Shown in pieces: positions 1 to 8,924 of a stretch of DNA of 64,000 nt. Made by a program: the position numbers and the translations under genes. The notes beneath the pieces were generated by a model. The model was given only the letters and a program-made list of their open reading frames with translations, had not been told where the DNA came from and made no database searches. Location of the stretch: positions 2,722,830-2,786,829 of the forward strand of contig NZ_JOMH01000001.1 in NCBI RefSeq assembly GCF_000711245.1, given 5' to 3'. The stretch comes from Polycyclovorans algicola TG408 (GTDB lineage Bacteria > Pseudomonadota > Gammaproteobacteria > Nevskiales > Nevskiaceae). How positions within the stretch are numbered: position 1 is the first letter of the stretch; every line of letters starts with the position of its first letter.

Positions 1-302
1 ACCACCCGGCATTTCACCCGGCGTTCGAGATTTCGTTCCTGGCTGGGCGACAGCGGATGGTTGACGATGACCAGCTCGGCGCACTGCGCCTCGACGCTCT
101 CGGCAATCTCGTCGGCCTTGCCGGTCCCGACAAACAGGCCGGCGTCAGGCTGCCGACGGCTGCCACCGATGACCGACAACACCTCGGCCCCGGCCGCGTG
201 TGCGAGTTCGATAAATTCGAGCCGGTCAGCCTCGTAATCGCCACCGGGCAATTCGAGATGAACCAGAACCGCCAGCTGACCGGCCTTGGGGCGCTCAAAC
301 AT
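1..302 (-). CDS. hflX: GTPase HflX, N-terminal part (runs off left edge)
   Basis: HflX is a ribosome-associated GTPase that splits stalled or hibernating 70S ribosomes. Only about the first 100 residues lie in the window. They contain the glycine-rich N-terminal segment characteristic of the family, including VGTGKADEIAE and the later NHPLSPSQERNLE. The G domain lies outside. The ATG at 302 is the only usable start: an in-frame TAA lies 13 codons upstream, with no ATG, GTG or TTG between. It is the last gene of the nnr-tsaE-amiC-mutL-miaA-hfq-hflX series and follows hfq by about 80 bp, an arrangement typical of gammaproteobacteria. Confidence 0.93.
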   Translation of the reverse strand, partial: MFERPKAGQLAVLVHLELPGGDYEADRLEFIELAHAAGAEVLSVIGGSRRQPDAGLFVGTGKADEIAESVEAQCAELVIVNHPLSPSQERNLERRVKCRV

Positions 303-380
303 GCGAACGATTCCACGCCGGGCAGCGGCCCCGACGAGGTCCTGAAACGCTTACCAAGCCGTGATCTGGGTGCGTGCCGA

Positions 381-641
381 TCAAGCGTCCTGCACGTCCT
401 GCTGCGGTTCTTCGGTCGCGTCGGGATCGTACAGACGCACCGGGCGCGAGGGCACCACCGTCGAAATCGCGTGCTTGTAGACCATCTGGCTCACGGTGTT
501 CTTCAGCAAAACGACAAATGAGTCAAATGACTCGATCTGGCCCTGCAACTTGATGCCGTTTACCAGATAAATGGAAACCGGAATACGTTCTTTACGGAGC
601 ACATTGAGAAATGGCTCTTGCAGTGTGTGAACCTTCGACAT
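381..641 (-). CDS. hfq: RNA chaperone Hfq
   Basis: Hexameric Sm-like RNA chaperone that pairs small RNAs with mRNAs. The product is 86 residues. The N-terminus reads [19 protein letters not shown], residues 20-50 form the Sm1 strand region, and Sm2 has the canonical YKHAIS at 55-60. A short acidic tail ([13 protein letters not shown]) follows the core, as in gammaproteobacterial Hfq. The start at 641 gives the conserved N-terminus; the frame stays open upstream, but that extension has no family similarity. It lies between miaA and hflX, the usual position. The 160 bp between miaA and hfq could hold an hfq promoter, but I could not define one. Confidence 0.97.
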   Translation of the reverse strand: MSKVHTLQEPFLNVLRKERIPVSIYLVNGIKLQGQIESFDSFVVLLKNTVSQMVYKHAISTVVPSRPVRLYDPDATEEPQQDVQDA

Positions 642-801
642 GCGACGACCCCTGTTTTCGTGATTGTTGTCTTGCGCAACTCTGCTACCCGGAGGTAGGC
701 CGCGAGTGTACACCGGCCCCTTGCTTTCCGCCCTTGTCAAGCCCTTGTTCAGCCAACGACTTTTTAAAGCGACGACGGAACAGAATACCGATACACGTTA
801 G

Positions 802-1752
802 TCAATCTGGGCATCGCCCAGCTTGTTTCAAGGTGTGCGTCACAACATCCAATTGCCGTGCCAAATCACCCTGTACCGGCAGCCAGCCCGGCTCGTTGCG
901 CAGCCAGGTCAGCTGACGCTTGGCAAGCTGCCGGGTTGCGGCGATCCCCTGCTCGACTGCGGTGGCCAGCGAAACCGACCCGGCCATTGCCGCCCAAAGC
1001 TGCCGGTAACCGACGCTGCGTACCGACGGCAGGGCGTCGTGAAGGTCGCCGCGCCGAAACAGTGCTTCGACTTCTACGAGCAAACCGTCGGCCATCATCT
1101 GATGAAAACGCGCTTCGATGCGCTGGTGCAGCGCCTGACGGTCTTCAACGACGACCGCCACCCGGCACAGCGGCCCCAGATCAGGCACTTGCAGCGGATC
1201 ACGATAGGCCTCGCTGGCGGGCCGGTCGGTCAGCATCACGATCTCCAGCGCCCGCTGAACGCGCTGCCAGTCGTTGGGATGCAGACGTTCGGCCGACACA
1301 GGGTCGAGCGTTGCCAGGCGCGCGTGCATTGCAGTTGGGCCGATGCGGTCGTGCTCGGCCATCAGCGTTTGCCGCAGCGCCGGTGACGACGACGGCAGGT
1401 GGCTCAGACCCCTGAGCAGCGCCCTGAGATAGAGCAACGTCCCGCCCACCAGCACCGGCAGGTGACCCTGCGCCCGCACTTCGTCAATCGCCGCGCGCGC
1501 GTCCACCGCAAAGCGCGCCGCCGAATAAGGATCTGCCGGGTCACAGATGTCGAGCAGGTGATGCGGCACGCGTTGGCGCTCGGCGGCGCTCGGCTTGGCG
1601 GTACCGATGTCCATGCCGCGATAGACCTGCGCCGAGTCGGCACTGATCAGCTCAACCGGCATCCGCTCGGCCAATGCCATCGCCAACGCCGACTTGCCGC
1701 TGGCGGTGGCCCCGGCAATCACCAGTAGCGGCGGTCGCGTCACCGCGCTCAT
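802..1752 (-). CDS. miaA: tRNA dimethylallyltransferase MiaA
   Basis: Transfers a dimethylallyl group to A37 of tRNAs that read UNN codons. The product is 316 residues. The P-loop GATASGKS is at 14-21 and the family block DSAQVYRGMDIGTAKP is at 39-54. The C-terminal region carries ATRQLAKRQLTWLRN, the usual tRNA-contacting segment. The ATG at 1752 is chosen because it overlaps the mutL stop as ATGA, implying translational coupling; an upstream in-frame start would add 24 residues of unrelated sequence. It sits between mutL and hfq as in E. coli. Confidence 0.97.
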   Translation of the reverse strand: MSAVTRPPLLVIAGATASGKSALAMALAERMPVELISADSAQVYRGMDIGTAKPSAAERQRVPHHLLDICDPADPYSAARFAVDARAAIDEVRAQGHLPVLVGGTLLYLRALLRGLSHLPSSSPALRQTLMAEHDRIGPTAMHARLATLDPVSAERLHPNDWQRVQRALEIVMLTDRPASEAYRDPLQVPDLGPLCRVAVVVEDRQALHQRIEARFHQMMADGLLVEVEALFRRGDLHDALPSVRSVGYRQLWAAMAGSVSLATAVEQGIAATRQLAKRQLTWLRNEPGWLPVQGDLARQLDVVTHTLKQAGRCPD

Positions 1753-3557
1753 CGGCCGCGCAAAAACCAGTGATCGAGGGTCCCGCGCGGGATCTGCACC
1801 CAGGTTCGGCGGCCGTGGTTGCACTGCCCTGACAACTCGGTGCGCTCGATGTCGCGCAGCAGCGCGTTCATCTCCGGCACGCTGAGGCGCCGATTGGCCT
1901 TGATCGCGGCCTTGCAGGCGACATCGGCCAGCACCCGCTGCTGGGCGCTCTGCGCGCCGTCCTCAATGCGATGTAGCGGCTCATCATCTGAGTCGCCGCT
2001 GCCGGCCCACCGTCTTAGCAGCGCCGCCACCGGCGTGCGCAGCAACAAGACCGGCACGGCCCGCACCCAAAGCGTGTCGGGCCCGGCCTGATCCAGTTCG
2101 AAGCCGACTGCCGCCAGTGCGTCGCGCTGTGCCATCAAGGTTTCCACGGCGGCCGCCTCGAGCACCACGGCCTCGGGCACCAAAAGCCGTTGACTGGCGG
2201 ACTGACCCGCCGCCAACTGCTGCTTCAACCGCTCATAAAGCACCCGCTCGTGCGCGGCATGCGCGTCGACCACCACCAGACCTTCTTCGTTCTCCGCAAG
2301 AATGAAGATGCCGTGGAGCTGGGCAATGGCTTGACCCAGCGGCGCGACCGCCCCGGCAGCAACCGCCGGCGCTGCAGCGCTCGGATAAGGAAGCCGCAAG
2401 CCGTGATCTTCGACCCGATCAACGGGAATTTGCTCGACATGCTCAGGCGCATCCCGGACAAGGTCGTCGGGTCCGCTCGCAGTGCGCAGCGGCTCGAACG
2501 TCAGCGGTGCCTGGCGGAGCGTTGGACCCTCGGGCTGGATCTGATGGTGACGCGCAGGTTCGGGGCGCACGGCCCGCAGTTGGTGATGAATCACGCCGAA
2601 TATGAAGTCGTGAACCTCCGCCGAGCGGCGAAAACGCACTTCGGTTTTCTGCGGATGCACGTTGACGTCGACTGCCGCGGGATCCAGCGACAGCGACAGC
2701 ACGAAGGCCGGATGATGCTGGCTGTGCATCACGTCGGCATACGCGCGGCGGATTGCCGATGCCATCAGCCGATCACGCACCGGGCGGCCGTTAATGTGCA
2801 AGAACTGGCAATCAGCCCGGGCGCGGGCGGCGGCCGGCAGCCCGACCCAACCCTGCAGGTGCATCCCCAGCCGGGCCTCATCAAGCGCAATACTGTCGGC
2901 GACAAAGTCCTCGCCCAGCAAGGCCGCGATGCGCGCTGCCTGCGACTGCGGCGGCAATTTCAGGGTGCTGCGACCGTTGTGCAGCAGCTCGATACGCAGC
3001 CCCGGACGCCATAGCGCGAGCTTGTGGACCACCTGGACGATGGCGCGAAACTCGGCCGCCGGACTGCGCATGAACTTGCGCCGCGCCGGCGTATTGAAAA
3101 ACAGGTCACGTACGTCAACCGTGGTGCCTTGCGGATGCGCCGCCGGCTCTGTCGCCGCATCGTCGGCGAGGCGGCCATCGCCGTGGACCTGGTGGGCGTG
3201 CGCCGCTTCGGACGGCCGGCTGATCAACCGCAGGCGTGAGACCGACAAGATGCTGGGCAGGGCCTCGCCCCTGAACCCGAGGCTGGCCACCGACTCCAGG
3301 TCGGCCAGTGCGCGAATCTTGCTGGTCGCGTGTCGCGCCAGCGCGCGGCCCAAGGCGTCGGCGGGAATGCCGCGTCCGTCATCCGTGACCCGTATACGGT
3401 TGAGGCCGCCTTCGGCAACCTCGATGACGATGGCCTGCGCGCCCGCGTCGAGGCTGTTCTCGACCAACTCCTTGACCACGGCAGCGGGCCGCTCGACCAC
3501 TTCGCCTGCCTTGATCTGATCGATCAACAGGTCGGGCAGGACGGCGATGGCGTTCAT
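1749..3557 (-). CDS. mutL: DNA mismatch repair protein MutL
   Basis: Mismatch-repair ATPase that links MutS recognition to strand incision. The product is 602 residues. The N-terminal GHKL ATPase shows ELVENSLDAGA (about 30-40), DDGRGI (59-64) and GFRGEAL. A low-complexity linker follows (about 340-400). The C-terminal domain carries a D-x-HA-x2-E-x4-E pattern (DAHAAHERVLYE, near residue 430), ACKAAIKANRRLS and QCNHGRRTW. These match the metal-binding motifs of nicking MutL proteins, with Gln replaced by Ala at the second motif position. This suggests methyl-independent repair without MutH. It lies downstream of amiC and overlaps miaA by 4 bp. Confidence 0.96.
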   Translation of the reverse strand: MNAIAVLPDLLIDQIKAGEVVERPAAVVKELVENSLDAGAQAIVIEVAEGGLNRIRVTDDGRGIPADALGRALARHATSKIRALADLESVASLGFRGEALPSILSVSRLRLISRPSEAAHAHQVHGDGRLADDAATEPAAHPQGTTVDVRDLFFNTPARRKFMRSPAAEFRAIVQVVHKLALWRPGLRIELLHNGRSTLKLPPQSQAARIAALLGEDFVADSIALDEARLGMHLQGWVGLPAAARARADCQFLHINGRPVRDRLMASAIRRAYADVMHSQHHPAFVLSLSLDPAAVDVNVHPQKTEVRFRRSAEVHDFIFGVIHHQLRAVRPEPARHHQIQPEGPTLRQAPLTFEPLRTASGPDDLVRDAPEHVEQIPVDRVEDHGLRLPYPSAAAPAVAAGAVAPLGQAIAQLHGIFILAENEEGLVVVDAHAAHERVLYERLKQQLAAGQSASQRLLVPEAVVLEAAAVETLMAQRDALAAVGFELDQAGPDTLWVRAVPVLLLRTPVAALLRRWAGSGDSDDEPLHRIEDGAQSAQQRVLADVACKAAIKANRRLSVPEMNALLRDIERTELSGQCNHGRRTWVQIPRGTLDHWFLRGR

Positions 3558-3633
3558 GGGCGCGGACGTTGGAACATGCTGGCCGCGCAGTTTACGCGGG
3601 CCCGGCGTTCACCCGGCACTGACCCTCATCAGC

Positions 3634-4815
3634 TCAGGGCATGTCCCGCATGACCAAACTGGAGTCGGCCGACTGCACCACCGGCATCTGCGGCCGGTAA
3701 TGATCGAAATAGCCCTGAATGCCGACCATGATCGACTTGGCAAAACGTGCTTGGTGACCGGGATCGCGCAGCAGGCGCTCTTCTTCGGGATTGCTGATGA
3801 ACGCCGTCTCAACCAACACCGACGGGATATCTGGCGCCTTGAGCACCATGAAGCCCGCCTGTTGCACGACCGTCTTCTGCAGGCGGTTGACCTGCCCAAG
3901 CGAGTTGAGGATGCGACCGCCCAAATCGAAGCTCGCCTCCAAGGACGCGCTTTGCGACAGGTCGATCAACACCGACGCGAGGTCGCTGTCCTTGCTGGCG
4001 ATCTCGATGCCCCCCACCAAATCGGCAGCGTTCTCACGTCGAGCCAACCAACGGGCGTGTTCGCTGGAGGCGCCGCGGTTCGACAACACGTAGACCGAAC
4101 TGCCCTTGAGTTCGCGCTTGCGAAACGCATTGGCATGCACCGAGACGAACAGATCCGCCTGATACTCGCGCGCTACTTCCACCCGGCGCTGCAGGCCAAC
4201 GGTGTAATCGCCACTGCGCGTCAGGACGGCACGCATCCCGGGCTGTGCGTCGATCAGAGCCGCCAGGCGTCGCGAGATCGCCAAAGCCACATCTTTTTCA
4301 CGGGTGCCCCCCAAGCCGATGGCGCCGGGATCTTCACCGCCATGACCCGCATCAATGGCGACGGTGATGAGTTTTTCACCCAGTGTCACCGCCGGCTTCT
4401 GCGCCCGCGCGCTGGGCATCGACAGCGGCACGTCGAGGTCGAGCACGACGCGGTGACCAAACTGGTCGCTGGGCGTCAGGCTGAAGCTGCGTGGCGTGAT
4501 GGATTGATCGACGTCCAGCACCACACGCACGGTCTTTTCATCCCGTTTGCCGGAGCGGATGCGCTTGACCACGCCCTGCCCCGTCGCCTGATTGGCCACG
4601 CGCACGCTTTCGGGCGTCATCCCGTGCAAGTCAACAACGATGCGGTGGGGGTTGTCGAGGGTGAAAACGCTGTGCTGAACGGCGCCGTCCAGGTCGAACA
4701 CAACGCGCGTCGACTCAGGACCTGCCCAAAGCCGGACATCCCGCAGCTCGGCAGCCACGGCGGGCCGCACGAATACGGCCAATAAACCCAGCAGGACTAG
4801 CAACCTCGGCGCCAT
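3634..4815 (-). CDS. amiC: N-acetylmuramoyl-L-alanine amidase (AmiB/AmiC type)
   Basis: Periplasmic zinc amidase that cleaves peptide stems from glycan during cell separation. The product is 393 residues. A Sec signal peptide ends near AVAA (about 22), followed by an AMIN targeting domain (about 25-130). The Amidase_3 domain starts at AIDAGHGGEDPGAIG (about 152). The later SVHANAF and VETAFISNPEEE supply the remaining zinc and catalytic residues. It occupies the amiB position between tsaE and mutL. Whether it is closer to AmiB or AmiC cannot be decided by eye, but there is no C-terminal LysM domain like that of E. coli AmiB. The 84 bp upstream are AT-rich and could hold a promoter. Confidence 0.93.
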   Translation of the reverse strand: MAPRLLVLLGLLAVFVRPAVAAELRDVRLWAGPESTRVVFDLDGAVQHSVFTLDNPHRIVVDLHGMTPESVRVANQATGQGVVKRIRSGKRDEKTVRVVLDVDQSITPRSFSLTPSDQFGHRVVLDLDVPLSMPSARAQKPAVTLGEKLITVAIDAGHGGEDPGAIGLGGTREKDVALAISRRLAALIDAQPGMRAVLTRSGDYTVGLQRRVEVAREYQADLFVSVHANAFRKRELKGSSVYVLSNRGASSEHARWLARRENAADLVGGIEIASKDSDLASVLIDLSQSASLEASFDLGGRILNSLGQVNRLQKTVVQQAGFMVLKAPDIPSVLVETAFISNPEEERLLRDPGHQARFAKSIMVGIQGYFDHYRPQMPVVQSADSSLVMRDMP

Positions 4816-4899
4816 CGTGGACCTTTCATCATCTGATCTCAGCGCTTATACGCCTCAGATTTCAGAATTGCAAACATTTTTTATTTAATATTTAGAGTG

Positions 4900-5391
4900 T
4901 TACGAAATACTCTTCATGTGAGTTGTGACGATTTTCACGGCGCGGTCACCGGCATCACGCCACGTCAGGGTTGCCTGGCGGCCCATCGCAGAATGTGCCA
5001 GCTCGATCTTCAGCCGGGCTGACGGCAACAGCCCGTCAGCTTTGTCGGGCCACTCGACGCACCACAGCGCCTGATCGGGTGGCTCGTCCTCCAGCCCCAG
5101 GCCCCACCATTCATCCGCTACTGCGAGACGATAAAGATCAAGATGCAGGACGCGCCCGCCACCGGGCAGATCGTAGGGTTCGACCAACGTGTAGGTGGGG
5201 CTTTTCACCGCGTCGGTGATCCCCAGCGCCCGCAGCAGGCCCCGCACGAGGTGGGTCTTGCCGGCACCGAGCCCGCCTACCAGAGTAATCAGCCCCGTGG
5301 GGTTGGCGCCCAGGCCGTCCGCCAGCGCCGCGCCGAGTGCGGTGGTCGCGTCGGGGTTGGCCAAGTCGAATGCTTGGGTCAGTGGCTTCAT
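4900..5391 (-). CDS. tsaE: tRNA t6A37 biosynthesis ATPase TsaE
   Basis: ATPase of the TsaBDE complex that makes threonylcarbamoyl-A37 in tRNA. The product is 163 residues. Walker A is GGLGAGKTHL (39-48), followed by the family segments SPTYTLVEPYD and HLDLYRL, and then CVEWPDKA. The ATG overlaps the nnr stop as ATGA. The last residues (TTHMKSIS) are encoded by an AT-rich stretch that continues into the AT-rich gap before amiC; they may be a recently acquired tail. The neighbours nnr and amiC match the E. coli yjeF-yjeE-amiB order. Confidence 0.95.
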   Translation of the reverse strand: MKPLTQAFDLANPDATTALGAALADGLGANPTGLITLVGGLGAGKTHLVRGLLRALGITDAVKSPTYTLVEPYDLPGGGRVLHLDLYRLAVADEWWGLGLEDEPPDQALWCVEWPDKADGLLPSARLKIELAHSAMGRQATLTWRDAGDRAVKIVTTHMKSIS

Positions 5392-6863
5392 GGGTTGAGC
5401 ACGCCCGGCAGTTGGCCGATGACATCGCTGGGAATCATGCCGCGCTGACCGACGCGACTTGCAGCGCGATCACCGGCTTCGGCATGGGCGCGTACGCCCA
5501 GGGCTGCGGCGCGCTCGGGAGCAAGACCTTGCGCCATCAGCGCCGCGATCACGCCGGTCAGCACGTCGCCCATTCCGGCCACGGCCATGCCCGGATTGCC
5601 GACCGGACAACAGCGCAAAGTGAGCGATCCATCGGCCACCAGCGTGCCGGCGCCCTTGAGAACAACAGTACCGCCGAAATTGCGCTGCAGCCTGCGTGTG
5701 GCGGCGGGCCGGTCGGCTTCCACCTCGCCCACCTCGATGCCCAGCAGTCGCGCCGCCTCTTTCGGGTGTGGCGTCAACACCGTGCCCCCCAGCCGTTGCG
5801 GGCGTTGCGCCAGTGCGTTCAGCGCATCGGCATCGAGCACCGCAGGCAAGCCGGCGGCCAGCGCCGCATCAAGGACCCAACGCGCCCATTCGTCCTGACC
5901 CAACCCCGGCCCCACCGCCAGCACCGACGCACGACGGATCAGCGCGGCCAAGGCCGACGGCGACTCAGCAGCGTTGACCATCAACTCCGGCTGCGCGCCA
6001 ACCATGTGGCCAACATGCGCGGCGCGGGTGGCGACGCTGACGTAACCGGCGCCGCTGCGCAGTGCCGCGCGAGCGGACATCAGGGCTGCCCCCATCGCAC
6101 CCTCGTTGCCGCCGATGACCAGCACATGCCCGTGATGCCCCTTGTGGGCATGCGCGAAGCGGCGCGGCAGATCGGCGCCGCCGATTTCGGGGATCAACTG
6201 CGCAGCAGGTACCTCGCCCTCGAATGCCGCCTCCGGCACCGCGAGCCGTGCCAACTGTCGCTCGCCGGCAAAATGCGGCCCGGCACCGGTCCACAAACCG
6301 ATTTTATGGGCGATGAAGCTGACCGTGAGCTGCGCCTCGAATGCCGCCCCCATCACTTGTCCGGTGGTCGCGTTGAGCCCTGACGGCACATCCAGGGCCA
6401 GCAGCGGACGACCTTGCGCGTTGAAGGCTTTGATGATCGATTGCAGATCGTCCGACACCGCGCGGTCCAGGCCGATGCCGAGCAGGCCATCGACCCAGAT
6501 GTCCATGTCCTGATCCAGCGCGGCCGCCAGCGGGGCGGTGTCGCCGCCGCCCGCTTGCCAGGCTCTGACGAATGGTCGCGCGGTCGAGGAGGTAGGCGTC
6601 GCGCCCCACTGGAAGAGGCGAACCGGGTGACCCGCACGGCGGGCAATCTCGGCCAGCGCGTAGCCGTCACCGCCGTTATGGCCCGGACCACACAGCACCC
6701 CGACGCGCCGCGCCTCCGGCCAACGCTGACGCAAGGCCTGCCACGCGGCTTCGGCCGCGCGCTGCATCAGGACCTGTCCGGGGATGCCGCCTGCGATGGC
6801 GGCGGCGTCGATCCGGCGAACGGCTTGGGCCTCGTACAATGCCGCTTCGATCACACTGGTCAT
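5388..6863 (-). CDS. nnr: Bifunctional NAD(P)H-hydrate epimerase / dehydratase
   Basis: Repairs hydrated NAD(P)H. The N-terminal YjeF_N domain (about 1-215) epimerises the R and S forms, and the C-terminal YjeF_C domain (about 225-490) dehydrates the S form using ADP. Visible motifs are GPGHNGGDGYALAE in the N-domain. The C-domain shows LDADALNALA, LTPHPKEAARLLG, KGAGTLV and NPGMAVAGMGDVLTG (nucleotide site). Length 491 residues is normal for the fused form. The ATG at 6863 gives MTSVIEAALYEAQAVRR; the longer reading frame upstream overlaps the divergent queG start. It is the first gene of the leftward operon, coupled to tsaE by ATGA. Confidence 0.95.
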   Translation of the reverse strand: MTSVIEAALYEAQAVRRIDAAAIAGGIPGQVLMQRAAEAAWQALRQRWPEARRVGVLCGPGHNGGDGYALAEIARRAGHPVRLFQWGATPTSSTARPFVRAWQAGGGDTAPLAAALDQDMDIWVDGLLGIGLDRAVSDDLQSIIKAFNAQGRPLLALDVPSGLNATTGQVMGAAFEAQLTVSFIAHKIGLWTGAGPHFAGERQLARLAVPEAAFEGEVPAAQLIPEIGGADLPRRFAHAHKGHHGHVLVIGGNEGAMGAALMSARAALRSGAGYVSVATRAAHVGHMVGAQPELMVNAAESPSALAALIRRASVLAVGPGLGQDEWARWVLDAALAAGLPAVLDADALNALAQRPQRLGGTVLTPHPKEAARLLGIEVGEVEADRPAATRRLQRNFGGTVVLKGAGTLVADGSLTLRCCPVGNPGMAVAGMGDVLTGVIAALMAQGLAPERAAALGVRAHAEAGDRAASRVGQRGMIPSDVIGQLPGVLNP

Positions 6864-6885
6864 CGCCGAATTATAGGGAGTCCCC

Positions 6886-7971
6886 TTGGCGCCGACGCCG
6901 CACCCGATGGCACTGCATGACATCCGCCGCCACGCCCTGACCCTGGGTTTCGCCGATGTCGGCTTGGCCCACCTCGACCTTGGCGAAGACATCGCCCACT
7001 TTGAGGCTTACGTTACAGCCGGTTTTCACGGCGAGATGGACTATCTGGCCCGAAATATCGGCCTGCGCGCCGCTCCGGCCGCCCTTCAGCCGGGGACCGT
7101 CAGCGTGCTGTCGCTGCGCATGAACTACCTCAGCGACACGGTCGATTCCGCTATGAGCGCGCTACGTGATCCGGAGCGCGCCTACGTGTCGCGCTATGCG
7201 CTTGGCCGGGACTACCACAAGCGCATGCGCAAACAACTGGCGACGCTGGCGGAGTGGATGGCCACCGCACTGGCGCCGCACGGTTACCGGGTGTTCTGCG
7301 ACAGCGCGCCATCGCTGGAAAAGGCGCTGGCGCGCAATGCCGGGCTGGGCTGGATAGGCAAGAACACCCTGCTGCTCAACCGCGATGCCGGTTCGTTGTT
7401 CTTTCTCGGCGAGATTTACACCGACATGCCGCTACCGGTCGGCAGCGGTGAGGCGGCACAAGCCGAATGTGGGCGTTGCCAGGCCTGCCTGAAGATTTGC
7501 CCCACCGATGCTTTCGTGGGTCCGTATCGGCTGGACGCACGGCGCTGCATTTCGTACCTGACGATCGAACAACGCGGGCCGATCCCCAAGCCCCTGCGCC
7601 GCGCCATCGGCAATCGCATCTTTGGCTGCGATGACTGCCAACTGGTGTGCCCCTGGAACCGCTACGCACAGCGGAGTGAGGCGCCTGACTTTGCGCCGCG
7701 ACACGGTCTTGACCGGGCAAGCCTGCTCGACCTGTGGTGGTGGACCGAGGCGCAGTGGCAGACACGAACCGAGGGCATGGCACTGCGCCGCGCCGGCTGG
7801 TCAGGCTGGCGGCGAAACCTCGCCGTTGCGCTGGGCAATGCACCGTTCAGCGCTGACATCTGCACGGCGCTCGGCGAAGGCCGTATCGGCGCCGATGCCC
7901 TGGTGATCGAGCACATTGACTGGGCGTTGGCCGAGCAGGCTCAAAAAGGGCATTCCACCGCGGCGACCTGA
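6886..7971 (+). CDS. queG: Epoxyqueuosine reductase QueG
   Basis: Cobalamin-dependent iron-sulfur enzyme for the last step of queuosine synthesis in tRNA. The product is 361 residues: an N-terminal DUF1730 domain, then two [4Fe-4S] sets, CGRCQACLKICP (Cys 195, 198, 201, 205) and CDDCQLVCPW (Cys 248, 251, 255). GLGWIGKN lies before the clusters. The start is probably TTG at 6886: AGGGAG lies at 6875-6880, a good distance from it, whereas the ATG at 6907 has no ribosome-binding site. It is divergent from nnr with only 22 bp between starts. Its 3' end overlaps the convergent peptidase gene by 31 bp. Confidence 0.94.
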   Translation: MAPTPHPMALHDIRRHALTLGFADVGLAHLDLGEDIAHFEAYVTAGFHGEMDYLARNIGLRAAPAALQPGTVSVLSLRMNYLSDTVDSAMSALRDPERAYVSRYALGRDYHKRMRKQLATLAEWMATALAPHGYRVFCDSAPSLEKALARNAGLGWIGKNTLLLNRDAGSLFFLGEIYTDMPLPVGSGEAAQAECGRCQACLKICPTDAFVGPYRLDARRCISYLTIEQRGPIPKPLRRAIGNRIFGCDDCQLVCPWNRYAQRSEAPDFAPRHGLDRASLLDLWWWTEAQWQTRTEGMALRRAGWSGWRRNLAVALGNAPFSADICTALGEGRIGADALVIEHIDWALAEQAQKGHSTAAT

Positions 7972-8903
7972 GTCGACAGACTTTGCACCCGCTCGCGGGC
8001 GCTCAACATCGCCGGGTGATTGGCCTGGGCGGCATCGACCGCGTTCAATGCATCGTGGGCGGCATCAACGCAGCCACTGCTGGCCAGAATCACCGCCAAG
8101 TTGTGCGCCCCGCCCACCGACGGCCGCAGGGCCTGAGCTTGGCGAAACGCCTCGACCGACCCGGCAATGTCGTCGGCGCCATGCCGGGCATTGCCGGCCG
8201 CCAACCACGGCGCGGGATGATCCGGCCACTGGCGGGTTGCCGCTTCGGAAGCGACAGCCGCCGCTTCGGGCTGGGTGCGCGACCAGACCGCCACCGTTTG
8301 CATCCAGTCGTCCAGTGCCGCCCACGGGGGCGGGGCGCCCGCCTCGTGCAGGGTCACGCCCCAGGTGTCGCTGGCCGCCCAGCTCTTGGCGAACGCGTCG
8401 AAGGACATCACCAAGCGACGCTCGGTGCCTGACCGCAAGATCACCTGGCGCGCGTCAGCGTCTACGCCAATGACGACCGCGTAATGCCACGCGGGCAAGA
8501 TTCTCAGTCCGATGTTCTGCATCACCAGCACCGGATGTCCGGCGCCGACCGCCTCGGCCAAGACCTCGAATGCGTTGAGCCCGGCAGGCAACTTCACTGG
8601 AACCCGCGCACGCTTGCGCGCTGCCCCGACCATTTCGGCCTGCAGGCTGCCTTTGCGTTCGGGGATGTACACCTCCGAGACCAGCGCTTCGGGCGCAGTT
8701 TCGGCGCCACTGGCACCTAGAACGGTGGCCAGCGCCGCAGGCCCGCACTGAAAGGCGTCCTGCGCGAAAAAAGGGGTTCCGGTCAGCTCCGGGGCGCTGC
8801 GCTCAGGGGCGGTGGGTGGCACCGTGCCGCGGCTGGCGCAGCCTGCGAGGGTGAGTGCCAGCAACGGCACCCACCTTCGCATGAGGCTGAAAACGAGGTT
8901 CAA
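7941..8903 (-). CDS. C39-like cysteine peptidase lipoprotein with TPR tail (PA2778 family)
   Basis: Predicted outer-membrane or periplasmic lipoprotein of 320 residues. The lipobox is LTLAGC (Cys22). The peptidase-like domain has QDAFQCGPAALATVLG with the likely catalytic Cys53, and WHYAVVIGVD supplies the His. The last third (about 200-315) is helical and TPR-like (PWLAAGNARHGADD, VEAFRQAQALRPS). The family is paired with PA2779-type proteins, and that partner lies 21 bp upstream in the same direction. Substrate and role are not established. The 3' end runs 31 bp into queG on the other strand. Confidence 0.85.
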   Translation of the reverse strand: MNLVFSLMRRWVPLLALTLAGCASRGTVPPTAPERSAPELTGTPFFAQDAFQCGPAALATVLGASGAETAPEALVSEVYIPERKGSLQAEMVGAARKRARVPVKLPAGLNAFEVLAEAVGAGHPVLVMQNIGLRILPAWHYAVVIGVDADARQVILRSGTERRLVMSFDAFAKSWAASDTWGVTLHEAGAPPPWAALDDWMQTVAVWSRTQPEAAAVASEAATRQWPDHPAPWLAAGNARHGADDIAGSVEAFRQAQALRPSVGGAHNLAVILASSGCVDAAHDALNAVDAAQANHPAMLSARERVQSLSTQVAAVECPF

Positions 8904-8924
8904 CGATTGTTGATCCGTGCCGCG

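Noticed and set aside
3547-4785. 412-codon open frame on the plus strand opposite amiC and mutL
   Set aside because: High-GC shadow frame; amiC on the other strand has signal peptide, AMIN and catalytic motifs, while this frame has none.
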